Source: Zygotorulaspora mrakii
Lineage: Eukaryota; Ascomycota; Saccharomycetes; Saccharomycetales; Saccharomycetaceae
Direction of reading: 5' to 3'
Assembly: GCF_013402915.1 (NCBI RefSeq)
Contig: NC_050726.1
Span: 389,501-453,500, forward strand
Length of the DNA stretch: 64,000 nucleotides
The notes beneath the pieces are model-generated. The model ran no database searches and was not told where the DNA came from. It was given only the letters and a program-made list of their open reading frames with translations. Shown in pieces: positions 50,591 to 60,328 of this stretch (within the stretch, counting starts at the first letter, position 1; every line of letters begins with the position of its first letter). A program made the translations under genes and the position numbers.

Positions 50591-51348
50591 CTGTTTATCA
50601 GTTGTGCAGAAAATGCGGTTAATGCTCAAATATATATGTGACTAGAATACTAGAATAGAACGACTATAGATATAGATATAGATCCTGATATATAGATATA
50701 GACATGAATACTGATATACGTCCGTGATACAGATGTGTTTTCCACATTTCGGTATGCTACCCTTCCATCTGCGGAACGAAAAGGAAATAAAATAACGCGT
50801 GCATAATGATATTCATCTAATTTTTAACGAGGCTTCCCCTGGAATCGAACGCGCGCGAAAATTCAATTTGAGACTTGACTTCGCTGTTGACTTCTCTATA
50901 AGCCCCAAAAGAGAAGTCAATTTCCTTCTCACATGACTTCTTCTGCGTTGAAAGTGATTACAAACCGGGATCCGAAATTGTCCGGCTGGCGGCTTTCCAG
51001 CGGAATTCGAGCACCGAGTTGACGCAAAAACGGTTCCGATTACGGACAACTACCAGATCCCTTCCAATGTGGCAAAGTAGCAATACTCTGACTAACAATC
51101 AATCACATTCACACTGGCAGCCAGAGACGGCTGTTCCTGTCGGCCCGTAGTGGACCATCAGTAGCATCGGCAGCATCAACACCATCGGTCTGACCAAACT
51201 ACACGTTCGGTTCAGCATTGGACCCAGAGGTGGAGGACCTGCAATGGCATCTTGCAAATTGTTGATATAGATGCTTTCTATCTTGGTGAAAAGGGTAATA
51301 ATTAGTAATCTATTCGTTCCCCTGACTATCTTGTACAAGCTCTTTGGG
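50591..51348. other. SMX2-LPD1 divergent intergenic region
   Basis: Contains a TATAGA-type microsatellite at about 50664-50711, an MCB ACGCGT at 50795-50800 and a CG-rich word CGCGCGCGAAAA near 50849 whose end is an SCB-like CGCGAAAA. No credible ORF. G1/S motifs are unexpected between an Sm-protein gene and LPD1 (see findings). Confidence 0.4.
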
Positions 51349-51354
51349 ATTGGT
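51349..51354 (-). promoter_or_regulatory. CCAAT (HAP) box upstream of LPD1
   Basis: ATTGGT, the complement of ACCAAT, about 103 bases before the LPD1 ATG. S. cerevisiae LPD1 is a known Hap2/3/4 target, so respiratory induction is likely. Confidence 0.55.
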
Positions 51355-51456
51355 TCATAGATCTGAGAGTAGGTTTGGATAGTATTAGTTTGGATTGCAA
51401 TCTAGCGGTACTCATAAATTGTACAAGTGATCGTATTATTTTGTTGTGATTTAAAA

Positions 51457-52941
51457 ATGCTAAGATCGCTTATCAACAGACGCACCTTTAGTTCCTCTGC
51501 TTTACGTTTAGCTGCGAAGAAACAGCATGATGTTGTGGTTATTGGAGGTGGTCCAGGTGGCTACGTTGCAGCAATTAAAGCAGCACAGTTAGGGTTCGAT
51601 ACGGCGTGTGTTGAGAAAAGAGGCAGACTTGGCGGTACGTGTTTGAATGTCGGTTGTATTCCTTCAAAGGCCTTGCTGAACAATTCGCATCTGTACCACC
51701 AGATGAAAAGTGACGCCAAGAATCGTGGTATCGATGTCAAGGGGTCAGTCGAGATTAACGTTGAACAGTTCCAAAAGGCTAAGGATACCGTGGTTAAACA
51801 GCTGACTGGTGGTATTGAGATGCTTTTCAAGAAAAATGGCGTCACATATTATAACGGTAACGGTTCCTTCGAAGGTGAGCACAGTATTAAAGTTACGCCA
51901 GTGGAAGGTGTTGAGGGCACAGTCAAAGAGGAAAGCATCCTGGAGGCCAAAAACATCATTGTAGCAACTGGTTCAGAGGTCACTCCATTTCCAGGTGTCA
52001 CGATTGATGAGGAGAGAATCGTTTCATCCACAGGTGCTCTTTCTTTGAAGGAAATTCCTAAGAGATTGGCTATCATTGGTGGTGGTATCATTGGTCTTGA
52101 AATGGGTTCCGTCTACAGTCGTATTGGTTCGAAAGTTACTGTTGTTGAATTTCTACCAAAGATTGGTGCTTCCATGGATGGTGAAGTTGCAACTTCTACC
52201 CAAAAATTTTTGAAGAAGCAGGGTCTAGACTTCAAGTTGAACACTAAGGTTATCTCGGCTGAAAGAAAGGGTGAAGTTGTCCAAATCGCTGTTGAGAATG
52301 CCAAGAATGGTAAACAAGAAACTATTGAAGCCGATGTTTTACTAGTTGCTATTGGTAGAAGACCTTACGTGCAAGGACTAAATGCCGAAAAAATCGGATT
52401 GGAAGTCGATAAAAAGGGACGTCTCGTTATCGATGAGAACTTCAGTTCGAAGCACTCTCATATCAAAGTTATTGGTGATGTTACTTTTGGTCCAATGTTA
52501 GCTCATAAAGCGGAAGAGGAGGGTATCGCGGCCGCTGAAATTTTGAAAACTGGACATGGCCATGTCAATTACAACAATATTCCATCAGTTATGTATTCAC
52601 ATCCAGAGGTTGCTTGGGTTGGTAAAACCGAAGAGCAATTGAAAGAGGCCGGTATTAAATACAAAGTAGGTAAATTTCCCTTTATTGCAAATTCAAGAGC
52701 AAAGACTAATTTAGACACTGAAGGTTTTGTCAAAATCATCATTGATGCAGAAACTGAACGTCTATTAGGTGCTCATATTATTGGTCCAAATGCTGGTGAG
52801 ATGATCGCAGAAGCTGGTCTTGCATTAGAATATGGTGCTTCCGCTGAAGATGTTTCAAGAACTTGTCATGCTCATCCAACCTTATCGGAAGCATTTAAAG
52901 AAGCATGCTTGGCTGCTTTCGACAAGCCAATCAATTTTTAA
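51457..52941 (+). CDS. LPD1: Dihydrolipoyl dehydrogenase (E3)
   Basis: A 494-residue mitochondrial flavoenzyme (S. cerevisiae 499) shared by pyruvate and 2-oxoglutarate dehydrogenases and the glycine cleavage system. ATG at 51457 gives [20 protein letters not shown], a cleavable matrix presequence. FAD loop [12 protein letters not shown]; redox disulphide [16 protein letters not shown] loop [12 protein letters not shown]; second FAD block [19 protein letters not shown]; catalytic [13 protein letters not shown] near the C-terminus. In S. cerevisiae the paralogue IRC15 sits on XVI in the sister region; here only the active LPD1 form is present. Confidence 0.98.
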   Translation: MLRSLINRRTFSSSALRLAAKKQHDVVVIGGGPGGYVAAIKAAQLGFDTACVEKRGRLGGTCLNVGCIPSKALLNNSHLYHQMKSDAKNRGIDVKGSVEINVEQFQKAKDTVVKQLTGGIEMLFKKNGVTYYNGNGSFEGEHSIKVTPVEGVEGTVKEESILEAKNIIVATGSEVTPFPGVTIDEERIVSSTGALSLKEIPKRLAIIGGGIIGLEMGSVYSRIGSKVTVVEFLPKIGASMDGEVATSTQKFLKKQGLDFKLNTKVISAERKGEVVQIAVENAKNGKQETIEADVLLVAIGRRPYVQGLNAEKIGLEVDKKGRLVIDENFSSKHSHIKVIGDVTFGPMLAHKAEEEGIAAAEILKTGHGHVNYNNIPSVMYSHPEVAWVGKTEEQLKEAGIKYKVGKFPFIANSRAKTNLDTEGFVKIIIDAETERLLGAHIIGPNAGEMIAEAGLALEYGASAEDVSRTCHAHPTLSEAFKEACLAAFDKPINF

Positions 52942-53043
52942 ATAGAAAAATTTGATATGATTTCCTTTATGACGAAATAAATTATTTGTATATGTCTATA
53001 TAAATGTATGCTCAAAGACTTAAAAAGACCCATGTTCTTTCGT

Positions 53044-55008
53044 TTAAAGGCTTAGGCTTAGCCATTCCCAATTTGTATTACCGTTACCAGTCCCATGTTG
53101 AACTCCTGAACTAACTTTTTTCTGAGGACTTCGATTACTACCATTACTGTCATTCCTCAGTGGCGTCGTTGATACTGATGCTGACGATGAAACTGAGTTT
53201 TTCTTACCCATTTCATTCCCAGAATCAAAACTACCCAGTGATGGTGATCCTAGACTCTTATTTGTTATATTCATAGAATTTGTGCTCATTGAACTAGGTC
53301 TGCTAGTTGTATCAACTGTATTAGTGTTAGTATTGTTGTTATTATTATGATAAGTATTATTATTAGTAGTAGTAGTACTGTACATTGAACTTTCGAAAAA
53401 ATCAAAACTTCTAATTTCCTTAGGTGTTGAAACCCGTTCAACTGGTTGATGCCCCAGTAATGAACTATCAGCGTTTCTCATTAAATCATTATTCAAAATA
53501 CCAATGTCATTTGATACCATTCCAGTACTTGACATTGGTGAATTTGAAGTTATCTTTTTCAAATTTGTTGCTGATTTCCTTTTCGCTATTGTGTGAGGAC
53601 TGGTATTTGAGGCTGATTTTCTCAATGGTTTCAATTCATCAAAATTTGGACTCGACGATTTGGATTGTTTGCTTAAATTATTACTTGGTGTTGTCGCGCT
53701 CGTTGTACCTGAACCAGTGCCGTTACTGCTATTATTATTTGTGCTTGAAGTATTATTTCTTTGTCTCTTCTTGATGATATCCGTCTTCAAGGATAACGGT
53801 CTAACAACACCATGAAGTTTTAAGAATAACCCACATGCATTACAAAGAGGATTTCCAATGGGATCTCTTCTCCAAAGGGGCGTCGTCTTTGTATGACAAT
53901 TTGTACATTGTGTATCTTTATTATTTTGGTTATCCTTCATTGAACCATTCGGTAGGGAACCTATTGTAGAGTTACTATCATTGTTAAAAGACGATAAGGA
54001 TGTCGAAGATGCATTAGAGGGTATGTTTCTCAAGGACACTGGTTTTTTGCGCACGCCTGAACTTCTTCTTGGTTGCGTTGTTGTCGAATTTGGTTTCTTA
54101 GATAAATTAGATTTTGTCGATGTCGGTGTGGGTAATGGAGTGTTATTTACTGACGCAAAATTTGAAACATCTTTATTAGCGCTTGCAGCTGTTTCTGGTA
54201 ACTCCACGGATTGGATGGATGAAGGAAAAAAATGGTCCAGGAAATTTGATTGATTGGGTATGGTTGGCGTATTTGCTGTTGTTTCATCGAAGAAGGTGCC
54301 TGAAGACTGGCCCCCCAAAATCTCTGAAGTCATTAAGGAATTTTTATCTTTCAAATTTGAGTCCGACGAATCACTTATCATAGCAGCAGGAGAATTAGAA
54401 AACTCATTCCCAAAGTGCTCATCGAGTTGCTCCAATTCTTTAGTGGTCGAATTGTTGTCGAAAAGGTTAAATTGATCATGCAATGCAGTATCCGTCAGGA
54501 AACCGACGGTCTGTGAATGGCTCGAGAAGGAGCTATAGTGATGATGATGACTCTGTAGATTTTCCCTGGGATCCGCACTAAGGGGTACAGTAATGTTATC
54601 ATCCAATACAGTACTCAGCGGGTTGATTGAATCCTGAAAAAAATTATTATTACTCCCCTCATCATGGACTCCATAGTCCATATCGACGTCGATTTCTTCA
54701 TTTGGAGACTTCTCATTCAGTTCCTTCAAATGTGAAATATAATTAAAATCATGCCCAAATTCGTTACTCTTGGTCGTGTCGGCAACTGGCGTCTGGACAT
54801 GGGGAGTCTTGTGCTGCTGATGAATGCTCTTCATTCGCATGCCTAGCATCCTCCACGTCAAATTATCCATTCTATCCTTGTATGGCAAAGATGCCTTCGC
54901 CATCGAATACATCTTCCAGATGGCTTCCACCGACGAATCACTTATGGCATCTTGCAACTTTGAGGCATAATGAATGCTGTTGCCATCCTTGATGACCCTA
55001 CTCGTCAT
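53044..55008 (-). CDS. GAT1: GATA-type nitrogen-regulation transcription factor Gat1
   Basis: A 654-residue activator of nitrogen-catabolite-repressed genes (S. cerevisiae Gat1 510). Near residue 30 is the AreA/Gln3-type N-terminal motif [20 protein letters not shown] followed by NLTWRML. Long Asn/Ser/Thr-rich stretches fill the rest. The single GATA finger is at about residues 365-390: [15 protein letters not shown], then [15 protein letters not shown], spacing C-x2-C-x17-C-x2-C, followed by the basic tail [15 protein letters not shown]. The protein ends WEWLSLSL, similar to the WLNLNL end of Gat1 in S. cerevisiae, which favours GAT1 over GLN3. It sits between LPD1 and FCF2/FRS2 as expected. 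Confidence 0.92.
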   Translation of the reverse strand: MTSRVIKDGNSIHYASKLQDAISDSSVEAIWKMYSMAKASLPYKDRMDNLTWRMLGMRMKSIHQQHKTPHVQTPVADTTKSNEFGHDFNYISHLKELNEKSPNEEIDVDMDYGVHDEGSNNNFFQDSINPLSTVLDDNITVPLSADPRENLQSHHHHYSSFSSHSQTVGFLTDTALHDQFNLFDNNSTTKELEQLDEHFGNEFSNSPAAMISDSSDSNLKDKNSLMTSEILGGQSSGTFFDETTANTPTIPNQSNFLDHFFPSSIQSVELPETAASANKDVSNFASVNNTPLPTPTSTKSNLSKKPNSTTTQPRRSSGVRKKPVSLRNIPSNASSTSLSSFNNDSNSTIGSLPNGSMKDNQNNKDTQCTNCHTKTTPLWRRDPIGNPLCNACGLFLKLHGVVRPLSLKTDIIKKRQRNNTSSTNNNSSNGTGSGTTSATTPSNNLSKQSKSSSPNFDELKPLRKSASNTSPHTIAKRKSATNLKKITSNSPMSSTGMVSNDIGILNNDLMRNADSSLLGHQPVERVSTPKEIRSFDFFESSMYSTTTTNNNTYHNNNNNTNTNTVDTTSRPSSMSTNSMNITNKSLGSPSLGSFDSGNEMGKKNSVSSSASVSTTPLRNDSNGSNRSPQKKVSSGVQHGTGNGNTNWEWLSLSL

Positions 55009-55053
55009 TTTTCAAGTCAGATCACAATATCCTCTCTAATATACTTTCAACTA

Positions 55054-55572
55054 GATAAAATTAGAACTAAAGATCAAAACGAGAAGTTTTTTAATTTGAT
55101 AAAATGATTCGGTCGATTTAGATTCCATGTAATAATGTACACTTAATCAAATCTATACTAACCTAAAATATCACAAATGCCCTTGGCCTCCTCGAACCAC
55201 CGCAAACATACCACGACCAGAGAGCCCTGTCCGCCTCTCTCCGCCTTCTCTAATATATTTTTTATCACATACAATAACGATGAAACGTACTATATTACAC
55301 AAAACTACCGGCAGGATGAATCTATACTCCCAATCCTCCTAGTTGTAACTCTGCAATGTTCTTCTTAGCTTGCTGCTGCTACAGCTTGTACTGAGCATTG
55401 TATTACAATGGATGAACATTCTCTTTTCTTTGTTGCAAAGCCAGCCAATCAATTTTCTTATCGTGTTAATTTTCGCATCAAAAAAATTTTCAGCTAGGCA
55501 GCACTCGGCGCCTTACAAAACCCCGTACAGGTCCCGTTTCTTATCGAGAAAGCAGAAATACAATTTCTTATC
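55054..55572 (-). promoter_or_regulatory. GATA-site cluster upstream of GAT1
   Basis: GATAA at 55054 and 55098, TTATC at 55262, and CTTATC (GATAAG on the coding strand) at 55457-55462, 55540-55545 and 55567-55572. Six GATAA cores in 520 bases upstream of a GATA-factor gene point to auto- or cross-regulation (Gln3, Dal80). The 850-base gap to FCF2 shows no ORF with a domain. Confidence 0.7.
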
Positions 55573-55855
55573 AGTAAAGACAAAGAAAAACAAGCGGGAT
55601 ACCATGCTACTTGTTGCCGTAGACAGCAGCTGAGGGTACACAGTAGTTGGCAGTGGTCGACATATGTGCTGCATGGCAAGTTCCACCGCAAATTTGGATG
55701 CTGCATTAATATTTTCAAGCAGGACGTCGTTGTCTCTCGCCAATATGCACCGGACTTAACTACACCAAATGTCATACAAAGATGTGTAGTATAGCTTGTC
55801 CTTGTCGGGGCAATATGCGTCGTATAAACATTGTGTGACGCTGACGCATTCTATT

Positions 55856-56515
55856 TCAGCGGTGGCGCATAGATTTCATCTTCTTATAGTGGGCTTTCTT
55901 ACCGCTGGTCTTCTTCACTTGAATTTCAGCGTACTTTCTCTTGAAATAGCCGGTGGTGTCCTTGTCGCTCATGAGTGATTCCAGGATGGTAGACTTACGC
56001 TCTTTATTGGTCATTCTTGAACTGAAGAACTCAGTCTTGTTCTCTACGATCGTGCCAATGGCAAATCTCTCGGGAACTTTCCAGCGGTCTTTCTTGTAGT
56101 GTCTCTTGGGATCTAGTGCACTACGATGCTTGATCAGCACGAGATCGCGCTGCGCTTTGGCGAGCATTTCTCCGTCGGGCTTTGGCAGAGTGAACCAATC
56201 TTCGGCAGCTTGTGCCCTTTTGGCCCCTGTATTCTCGACGTCTGTGTTCTTAACAGTAGTGTGTCTAGCTGCATTTTTAGTCTCCGTTGCCATCTTGTCG
56301 AACTCATCATTCAGCTTTGGCAACTTTCTCAGACTCTTTTCAATTTTTTCAAATCTCTGCTGTCTCTTGGTCTCCTGTTCATCTTCCATCGAAAGCACAT
56401 CTAGTTGGTCCCATCCGCGGCTCTTATCCTCTTTCAAAGCACCTGAACTTGTTTCAGCCGGCTTATTGAGCGCTGCTTTCAGTTGTCCAAAAAGACTTTC
56501 CACTCCAGCGTCCAT
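55856..56515 (-). CDS. FCF2: Fcf2 pre-rRNA processing factor
   Basis: A 219-residue nucleolar protein (S. cerevisiae 217) required in early 18S rRNA processing at sites A0-A2. The diagnostic Fcf2 domain fills the C-terminal half: AEDWFTLPKPDGEMLAKAQR, then DLVLIKHRSALDPKRHYKKD, RWKVPERFAIGTIVENKTEF and FFSSRMTNKERKSTILESLM. The tail KKTSGKKAHYKKMKSMRHR is strongly basic. It is divergent from IES3 with PAC and RRPE motifs in between, exactly the S. cerevisiae XII pair YLR051C-YLR052W. Confidence 0.95.
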   Translation of the reverse strand: MDAGVESLFGQLKAALNKPAETSSGALKEDKSRGWDQLDVLSMEDEQETKRQQRFEKIEKSLRKLPKLNDEFDKMATETKNAARHTTVKNTDVENTGAKRAQAAEDWFTLPKPDGEMLAKAQRDLVLIKHRSALDPKRHYKKDRWKVPERFAIGTIVENKTEFFSSRMTNKERKSTILESLMSDKDTTGYFKRKYAEIQVKKTSGKKAHYKKMKSMRHR

Positions 56516-56578
56516 ACTTAGTATTCAATTGGCCTGAATGTCTTCTGATACTCTTCGGATGAGGTGCTTATGCCACCG

Positions 56579-56635
56579 CTCATCGCCGTCTCATCGTCAT
56601 CTTGCTTTATATTTGCATACTTTTCAAAATTTTCG
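56579..56635 (-). promoter_or_regulatory. PAC and RRPE motifs of FCF2
   Basis: CTCATCGC (PAC) at 56579-56586 and AAAATTTTCG (RRPE; CGAAAATTTT on the coding strand) at 56626-56635, 64-120 bases before the FCF2 ATG. This is the same ribosome-biogenesis promoter pair as in front of RRP12. Confidence 0.8.
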
Positions 56636-56735
56636 CTCGCCCTCTGAAAAGGCTCATTCTGAACGTACAGCGTTTGGCGGCATAAACAAAAAAGCGCTGT
56701 AAGGATCAGAACAAGTCACTTTGAGTCCCAGAGAA

Positions 56736-57491
56736 ATGGTGAGAAACAGCGGCAATATGGATTCTTTACGTGACGATAAACAGTTGGAATATGCCTTCAG
56801 GGCAGTGAAACGGTACCATGAGAATAAAGTCCCGGATTTTCTCGATAAGGACTCGCATAACAAGAAATTGACAGGAGGGACTGCGAGCGAAGGCAATGGC
56901 GGCAACGGGGGAAGTCATTCACAGATGTCCAACAACAACAAACGACACATCATCAATGTCGATGACACCTCTAAGATTAACTACGAGATGATAAAGAACA
57001 CGCCGGGGAATTTGAGCTCAATTAGAACTGAGAACGGTGCCAGGGTGAACAATGTGGCGCAACTGACGGATACAGAGGTCAATTTGGTCAAGACCAAGAT
57101 GTACAAGAACAAGCTATATGAACAGAATGATGAGTATCTGGAAGCTGTCAGGCAGAAAATCAAGCAAATGAGTACATCCGCAGAGGGCAGCACCGATGAT
57201 GGAACAGACGGTGAGGTAGATGAACATGCACTGGGCACCCAGCACGAATGGCTATCACAGATACAGGAGTCCCTTGTAGGCCAGTACGAGTCGCTTATCA
57301 ATGAGGAGAAAAAATGGTTCGTACTTAAGGAATTGCTGCTGGACGCAAATGCAGAATTTGATCTGTACAGTTCTCAGGACGAGAAAAGAACAATCGTGAA
57401 ACTGGGCTCTATGAGCTTGCCCATAAATTCCAATGCCAATACACTGATATTCAACAGGACTAAGAGGCCGAGAAACAGAAACATAGTTTAG
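56736..57491 (+). CDS. IES3: INO80 complex subunit Ies3
   Basis: A 251-residue subunit of the INO80 remodeller (S. cerevisiae Ies3 250). ATG at 56736 gives MVRNSGNMDSLRDDKQLEYA; a second ATG at codon 8 is possible. Conserved: KRYHENKVPDFLDKDSHNKK, then KRHIINVDDTSKINYEMIKN with TPGN, LVKTKMYKNKLYEQNDEYLE, EEKKWFVLKELLLDANAEFD, and the end NANTLIFNRTKRPRNRN. A second INO80 subunit, IES1, lies in the same window at 41496-43373 but they are 13 kb apart and this is probably coincidence. Confidence 0.93.
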   Translation: MVRNSGNMDSLRDDKQLEYAFRAVKRYHENKVPDFLDKDSHNKKLTGGTASEGNGGNGGSHSQMSNNNKRHIINVDDTSKINYEMIKNTPGNLSSIRTENGARVNNVAQLTDTEVNLVKTKMYKNKLYEQNDEYLEAVRQKIKQMSTSAEGSTDDGTDGEVDEHALGTQHEWLSQIQESLVGQYESLINEEKKWFVLKELLLDANAEFDLYSSQDEKRTIVKLGSMSLPINSNANTLIFNRTKRPRNRNIV

Positions 57492-57520
57492 TGTTTAGTG
57501 TTATAGACAGCTCTTATGCC

Positions 57521-57575
57521 CGGGTAATAGTTGCTGTTGTTTCTTTCTGCGCAGCGCAAATGATAAAAAATTTTT
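57521..57575 (+). promoter_or_regulatory. Reb1-type site and RRPE-like element before FRS2
   Basis: CGGGTAA (complement of the Reb1 core TTACCCG) at 57521-57527 and AAAAAATTTTT at 57565-57575, 130-180 bases before the FRS2 ATG. This is a typical nucleosome-free promoter of a translation gene. Confidence 0.55.
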
Positions 57576-57702
57576 ACGAGAACGAAACAAAATTCGAGCA
57601 TCAGGTAGAGAGATTGTACTAGAATTGAATCGCGAGATTGATTGTGGCGATTTACTAGCTTCGGTTGTTCCCAATAGATACTAGAGGTTACTCAATTCCG
57701 CA

Positions 57703-59202
57703 ATGTCTGCATTTCAGTTGGACGTGCTGCAACAGTTAAATGCCTTGGGAAAAATCGATTCAACTCTAGCGACCTTTCCAAAAGAGGATCCACAAGACAT
57801 TTTGTCAGCTTTGAGCTCTTTAAATGCGCACGGCAAAATCGAGTACACTAGAAAAGACTCTATTCAATATGATTTGAGCGAAGAGGGTAAGGATATCTTG
57901 GCCAACGGGTCACATGAAATGAAACTAGTTCAGCTAATCAAAGACTTCGGTAAGTTGAAAATTAAAGATGTCAACGAAAAGTTAGGACCAAAGGGGAAGG
58001 TTGGCCAAGCGCGTGCTTTCAAAAACGGTTGGATTGTTAAGAGTAAAGAAAACGAACTAGAACTAAGTGACAAATTACAGGGTGGTGTAAACCCAAGTGA
58101 TGAGACAAAGGAACTTTTGCATAAAATCGTTGATAAGAAAGATTCTGAAATCAATGCTAAAGTTTTGGCTGACTTGAAGAAAAGGAAGTTGATTGTACCC
58201 AAAAAAGTGACAGATTTCGTTATTGTGAAAGGTAATGATTTTTCTTTAGATCTGAACAAATTAGAAACTGATATCACAGCTGATATGATTGTCAGTGGTT
58301 CTTACAAAGATCTGAAGTTCAAGCCTTACAACTTCAACTCCAAAGGTTTACCAGTTCAGTCAGGTGCCCTACATCCATTGAACAAAGTTAGAGAGGAGTT
58401 CAGACAAATTTTCTTCTCAATGGGATTCACTGAAATGCCAACAAGTCAATATGTTGAAACCGGTTTTTGGAATTTTGATGCTCTATATGTTCCTCAACAA
58501 CATCCTGCGCGTGATCTTCAGGATACTTTCTATATTAAGGATCCTTCAAAATCTGACCTACCAGAGGATAGAACATATATTGAGAATATCAAAGCTGTTC
58601 ATGAAAATGGTAAATTTGATTCAATAGGTTACAGATATGATTGGAAAGAGGAAGAATGTAAAAAATTAGTCCTTAGAACTCACACAACAGCAATTTCTGC
58701 GAAGATGCTACACGAATTATCAAAGGATCCAAAGCCTACAAGATTGTTTTCCATCGATCGTGTTTTCCGTAATGAAGCAGTTGATGCAACACATTTGGCT
58801 GAATTTCATCAGGTTGAAGGTGTATTAGCTGATTACAATATCACTTTAGGTGGACTGATTAGTTTCATGGAGGAGTTTTTCGCTAAGATGGGTGTCACAG
58901 GTTTACGTTTCAAACCAACATATAACCCATACACTGAACCATCGATGGAAATTTACTCGTGGCATGAAGGTCTTGGTAAATGGGTCGAAATCGGTAACTC
59001 TGGTATGTTCAGACCAGAAATGTTGGAACCAATGGGTTTGCCAAGGGACTTAAGAGTCTTGGGTTGGGGTTTATCTCTGGAAAGGCCAACTATGATTAAA
59101 TATAAAGTGCAAAATATAAGAGAATTGCTTGGTCATAAAGTTTCCCTAGATTTCATTGAGAATAATCCAGCTGCAAGATTAGATGAAGACTTATATACTT
59201 GA
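57703..59202 (+). CDS. FRS2: Cytosolic phenylalanyl-tRNA synthetase alpha subunit
   Basis: A 499-residue catalytic subunit of the alpha2-beta2 enzyme (S. cerevisiae Frs2 503) that charges tRNA-Phe. The N-terminal 190 residues contain the winged-helix tRNA-binding modules (FQLDVLQQLNALGKIDSTLA). The class II core follows: HPLNKVREEFRQIFFSMGF, GFWNFDALYVPQQHPARDLQ, motif 2 in RLFSIDRVFRNEAVDATHLA with EFHQVEG, and motif 3 GWGLSLERPTMIKYK. Near the middle, ETGFWNFDAL and PARDLQDTFY bind the substrate. Confidence 0.98.
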   Translation: MSAFQLDVLQQLNALGKIDSTLATFPKEDPQDILSALSSLNAHGKIEYTRKDSIQYDLSEEGKDILANGSHEMKLVQLIKDFGKLKIKDVNEKLGPKGKVGQARAFKNGWIVKSKENELELSDKLQGGVNPSDETKELLHKIVDKKDSEINAKVLADLKKRKLIVPKKVTDFVIVKGNDFSLDLNKLETDITADMIVSGSYKDLKFKPYNFNSKGLPVQSGALHPLNKVREEFRQIFFSMGFTEMPTSQYVETGFWNFDALYVPQQHPARDLQDTFYIKDPSKSDLPEDRTYIENIKAVHENGKFDSIGYRYDWKEEECKKLVLRTHTTAISAKMLHELSKDPKPTRLFSIDRVFRNEAVDATHLAEFHQVEGVLADYNITLGGLISFMEEFFAKMGVTGLRFKPTYNPYTEPSMEIYSWHEGLGKWVEIGNSGMFRPEMLEPMGLPRDLRVLGWGLSLERPTMIKYKVQNIRELLGHKVSLDFIENNPAARLDEDLYT

Positions 59203-59333
59203 TGTTATTTTCTTCAAAACTTGACAACGATTTTCCTTCAAATAAAGTACATATACACGATAACTAGCAAAAAATAGATAAATGATACATCTCAGCGGCA
59301 TGGTGGTTTCGGTGGTGAAGAGGGGCATATCGC

Positions 59334-60011
59334 TCATGATAAAGGTCCCCGCTCAGATGATCCTGCATCTGGGCTTATCTGCCCCCATTTGTCGTGATGT
59401 CGAAAATCACTATTTCCACTTTTTCTGCAGACTGTCCTACCACCGCGGACCTTTTCGATCTGTCGCAATGTCGGTACTGTTGAGCTTGATTGACTTCTCG
59501 ATACCCTAGCGGTTTTGCTCCTTTTTCTCTTCTTGACCATCTCCAAAATCTGTTGAGACGGACTATAAAAGGGATTCGATTTCCGCCTCGATAAAGGAGG
59601 CTTGATCTTGAAAGAGTTCTCGTTACCATTTTTGGTATCGAAATCATGTTGGCTTTCGTTTTGAGCCCTAGATAGCAGGTCAGTCTCACAGCTACTTCTA
59701 CTAACTTCATTCCACATTAAATCTCCCAGCGTCTGCCTATCGCTGCTGCCTATTTGATAGGCGTCCGCAATAGCTGAACTTGGAGATTCAAATAGCCCAT
59801 CCAGGAGGGGGAAGTTATCTCCCGGATTTTCATCAAAATTCCAATATTGTTCCTCCAGAAGGCTGGCTTCTTTTGGGTCTATATCGTCCTGTAAGTTAAC
59901 CCAAGTATGATGGTCGCTGCGGCTGTGCCTTTCTTCCATGCGGGCTTGTTTTTCAGTGCCTGTACTCTCCCTGCCGTCGTCGGGATGCTGCGACAAGTCT
60001 ATTAGATCCAT
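59334..60011 (-). CDS. Uncharacterised 225-residue protein between FRS2 and OSW2
   Basis: Not recognised. ATG at 60011 gives MDLIDLSQHPDDGRES. Residues 1-110 are acidic and hydrophobic in places (HHTWVNLQDDIDPKEASLLE, EEQYWNFDENPGDNFPLLDG), the look of a short binding or activation region. The C-terminal 100 residues are basic and Ser-rich (PPLSRRKSNPFYSPSQQILE, then VKKRKRSKTARVSR), with a likely nuclear signal KKRKRSK and SP sites. An RxxL destruction-box-like RQTLGDL lies in the middle. An MCB box upstream suggests G1/S expression. The position between IES3/FRS2 and OSW2, on the minus strand, matches S. cerevisiae YLR053C (NRS1, 108 residues), but I see no sequence proof of homology. Confidence 0.6.
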   Translation of the reverse strand: MDLIDLSQHPDDGRESTGTEKQARMEERHSRSDHHTWVNLQDDIDPKEASLLEEQYWNFDENPGDNFPLLDGLFESPSSAIADAYQIGSSDRQTLGDLMWNEVSRSSCETDLLSRAQNESQHDFDTKNGNENSFKIKPPLSRRKSNPFYSPSQQILEMVKKRKRSKTARVSRSQSSSTVPTLRQIEKVRGGRTVCRKSGNSDFRHHDKWGQISPDAGSSERGPLS

Positions 60012-60164
60012 CGATCAATCTCAGACCACCTTCAATTGAGCTTAAAGATTTTGTTGAAACAGATAGTTGTAGGAAAAAAAATACTTCCATTGTTAAATAA
60101 ACTGGATTCTATGCAATGTATTGCTACCAGAAGGAAATTTATTTATATATCGCAATTCCATATG

Positions 60165-60170
60165 ACGCGT
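60165..60170 (-). promoter_or_regulatory. MCB box before the 225-residue gene
   Basis: ACGCGT at 60165-60170, within GACGCGTGAAAAG, 154 bases before the ATG. This predicts MBF-driven late-G1 expression. The rest of 60012-60328 holds only short frames without domains. Confidence 0.5.
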
Positions 60171-60328
60171 GAAAAGTCCGAAAAGGGTAAAAACATGAAT
60201 TTCTGTCATTCTACACTGCATGAAAAAAATGAAAACTTTATTGATGGCATTGAAGGAAACTATGATGTGTACTATATGATGAGTTTATAAGTTTATTGAT
60301 TGATTAAGTACTCATGGCTATAAGAAGA

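Noticed and set aside
55494..55775. 76- and 93-codon minus-strand frames between GAT1 and FCF2
   Set aside because: The better-looking one opens with TTG after a stop and resembles no family; the interval is better explained as the GAT1 promoter with GATA sites.
41496..57491. IES1 and IES3 as an INO80 gene cluster
   Set aside because: They are 13 kb apart with unrelated genes between and on different ancestral tracks (VI and XII in S. cerevisiae); coincidence is the simpler reading.
60036..60290. Plus-strand 84-codon frame between the 225-residue gene and OSW2
   Set aside because: Starts with TTG, low-complexity Lys/Asn content, overlaps the probable promoter with the MCB box.
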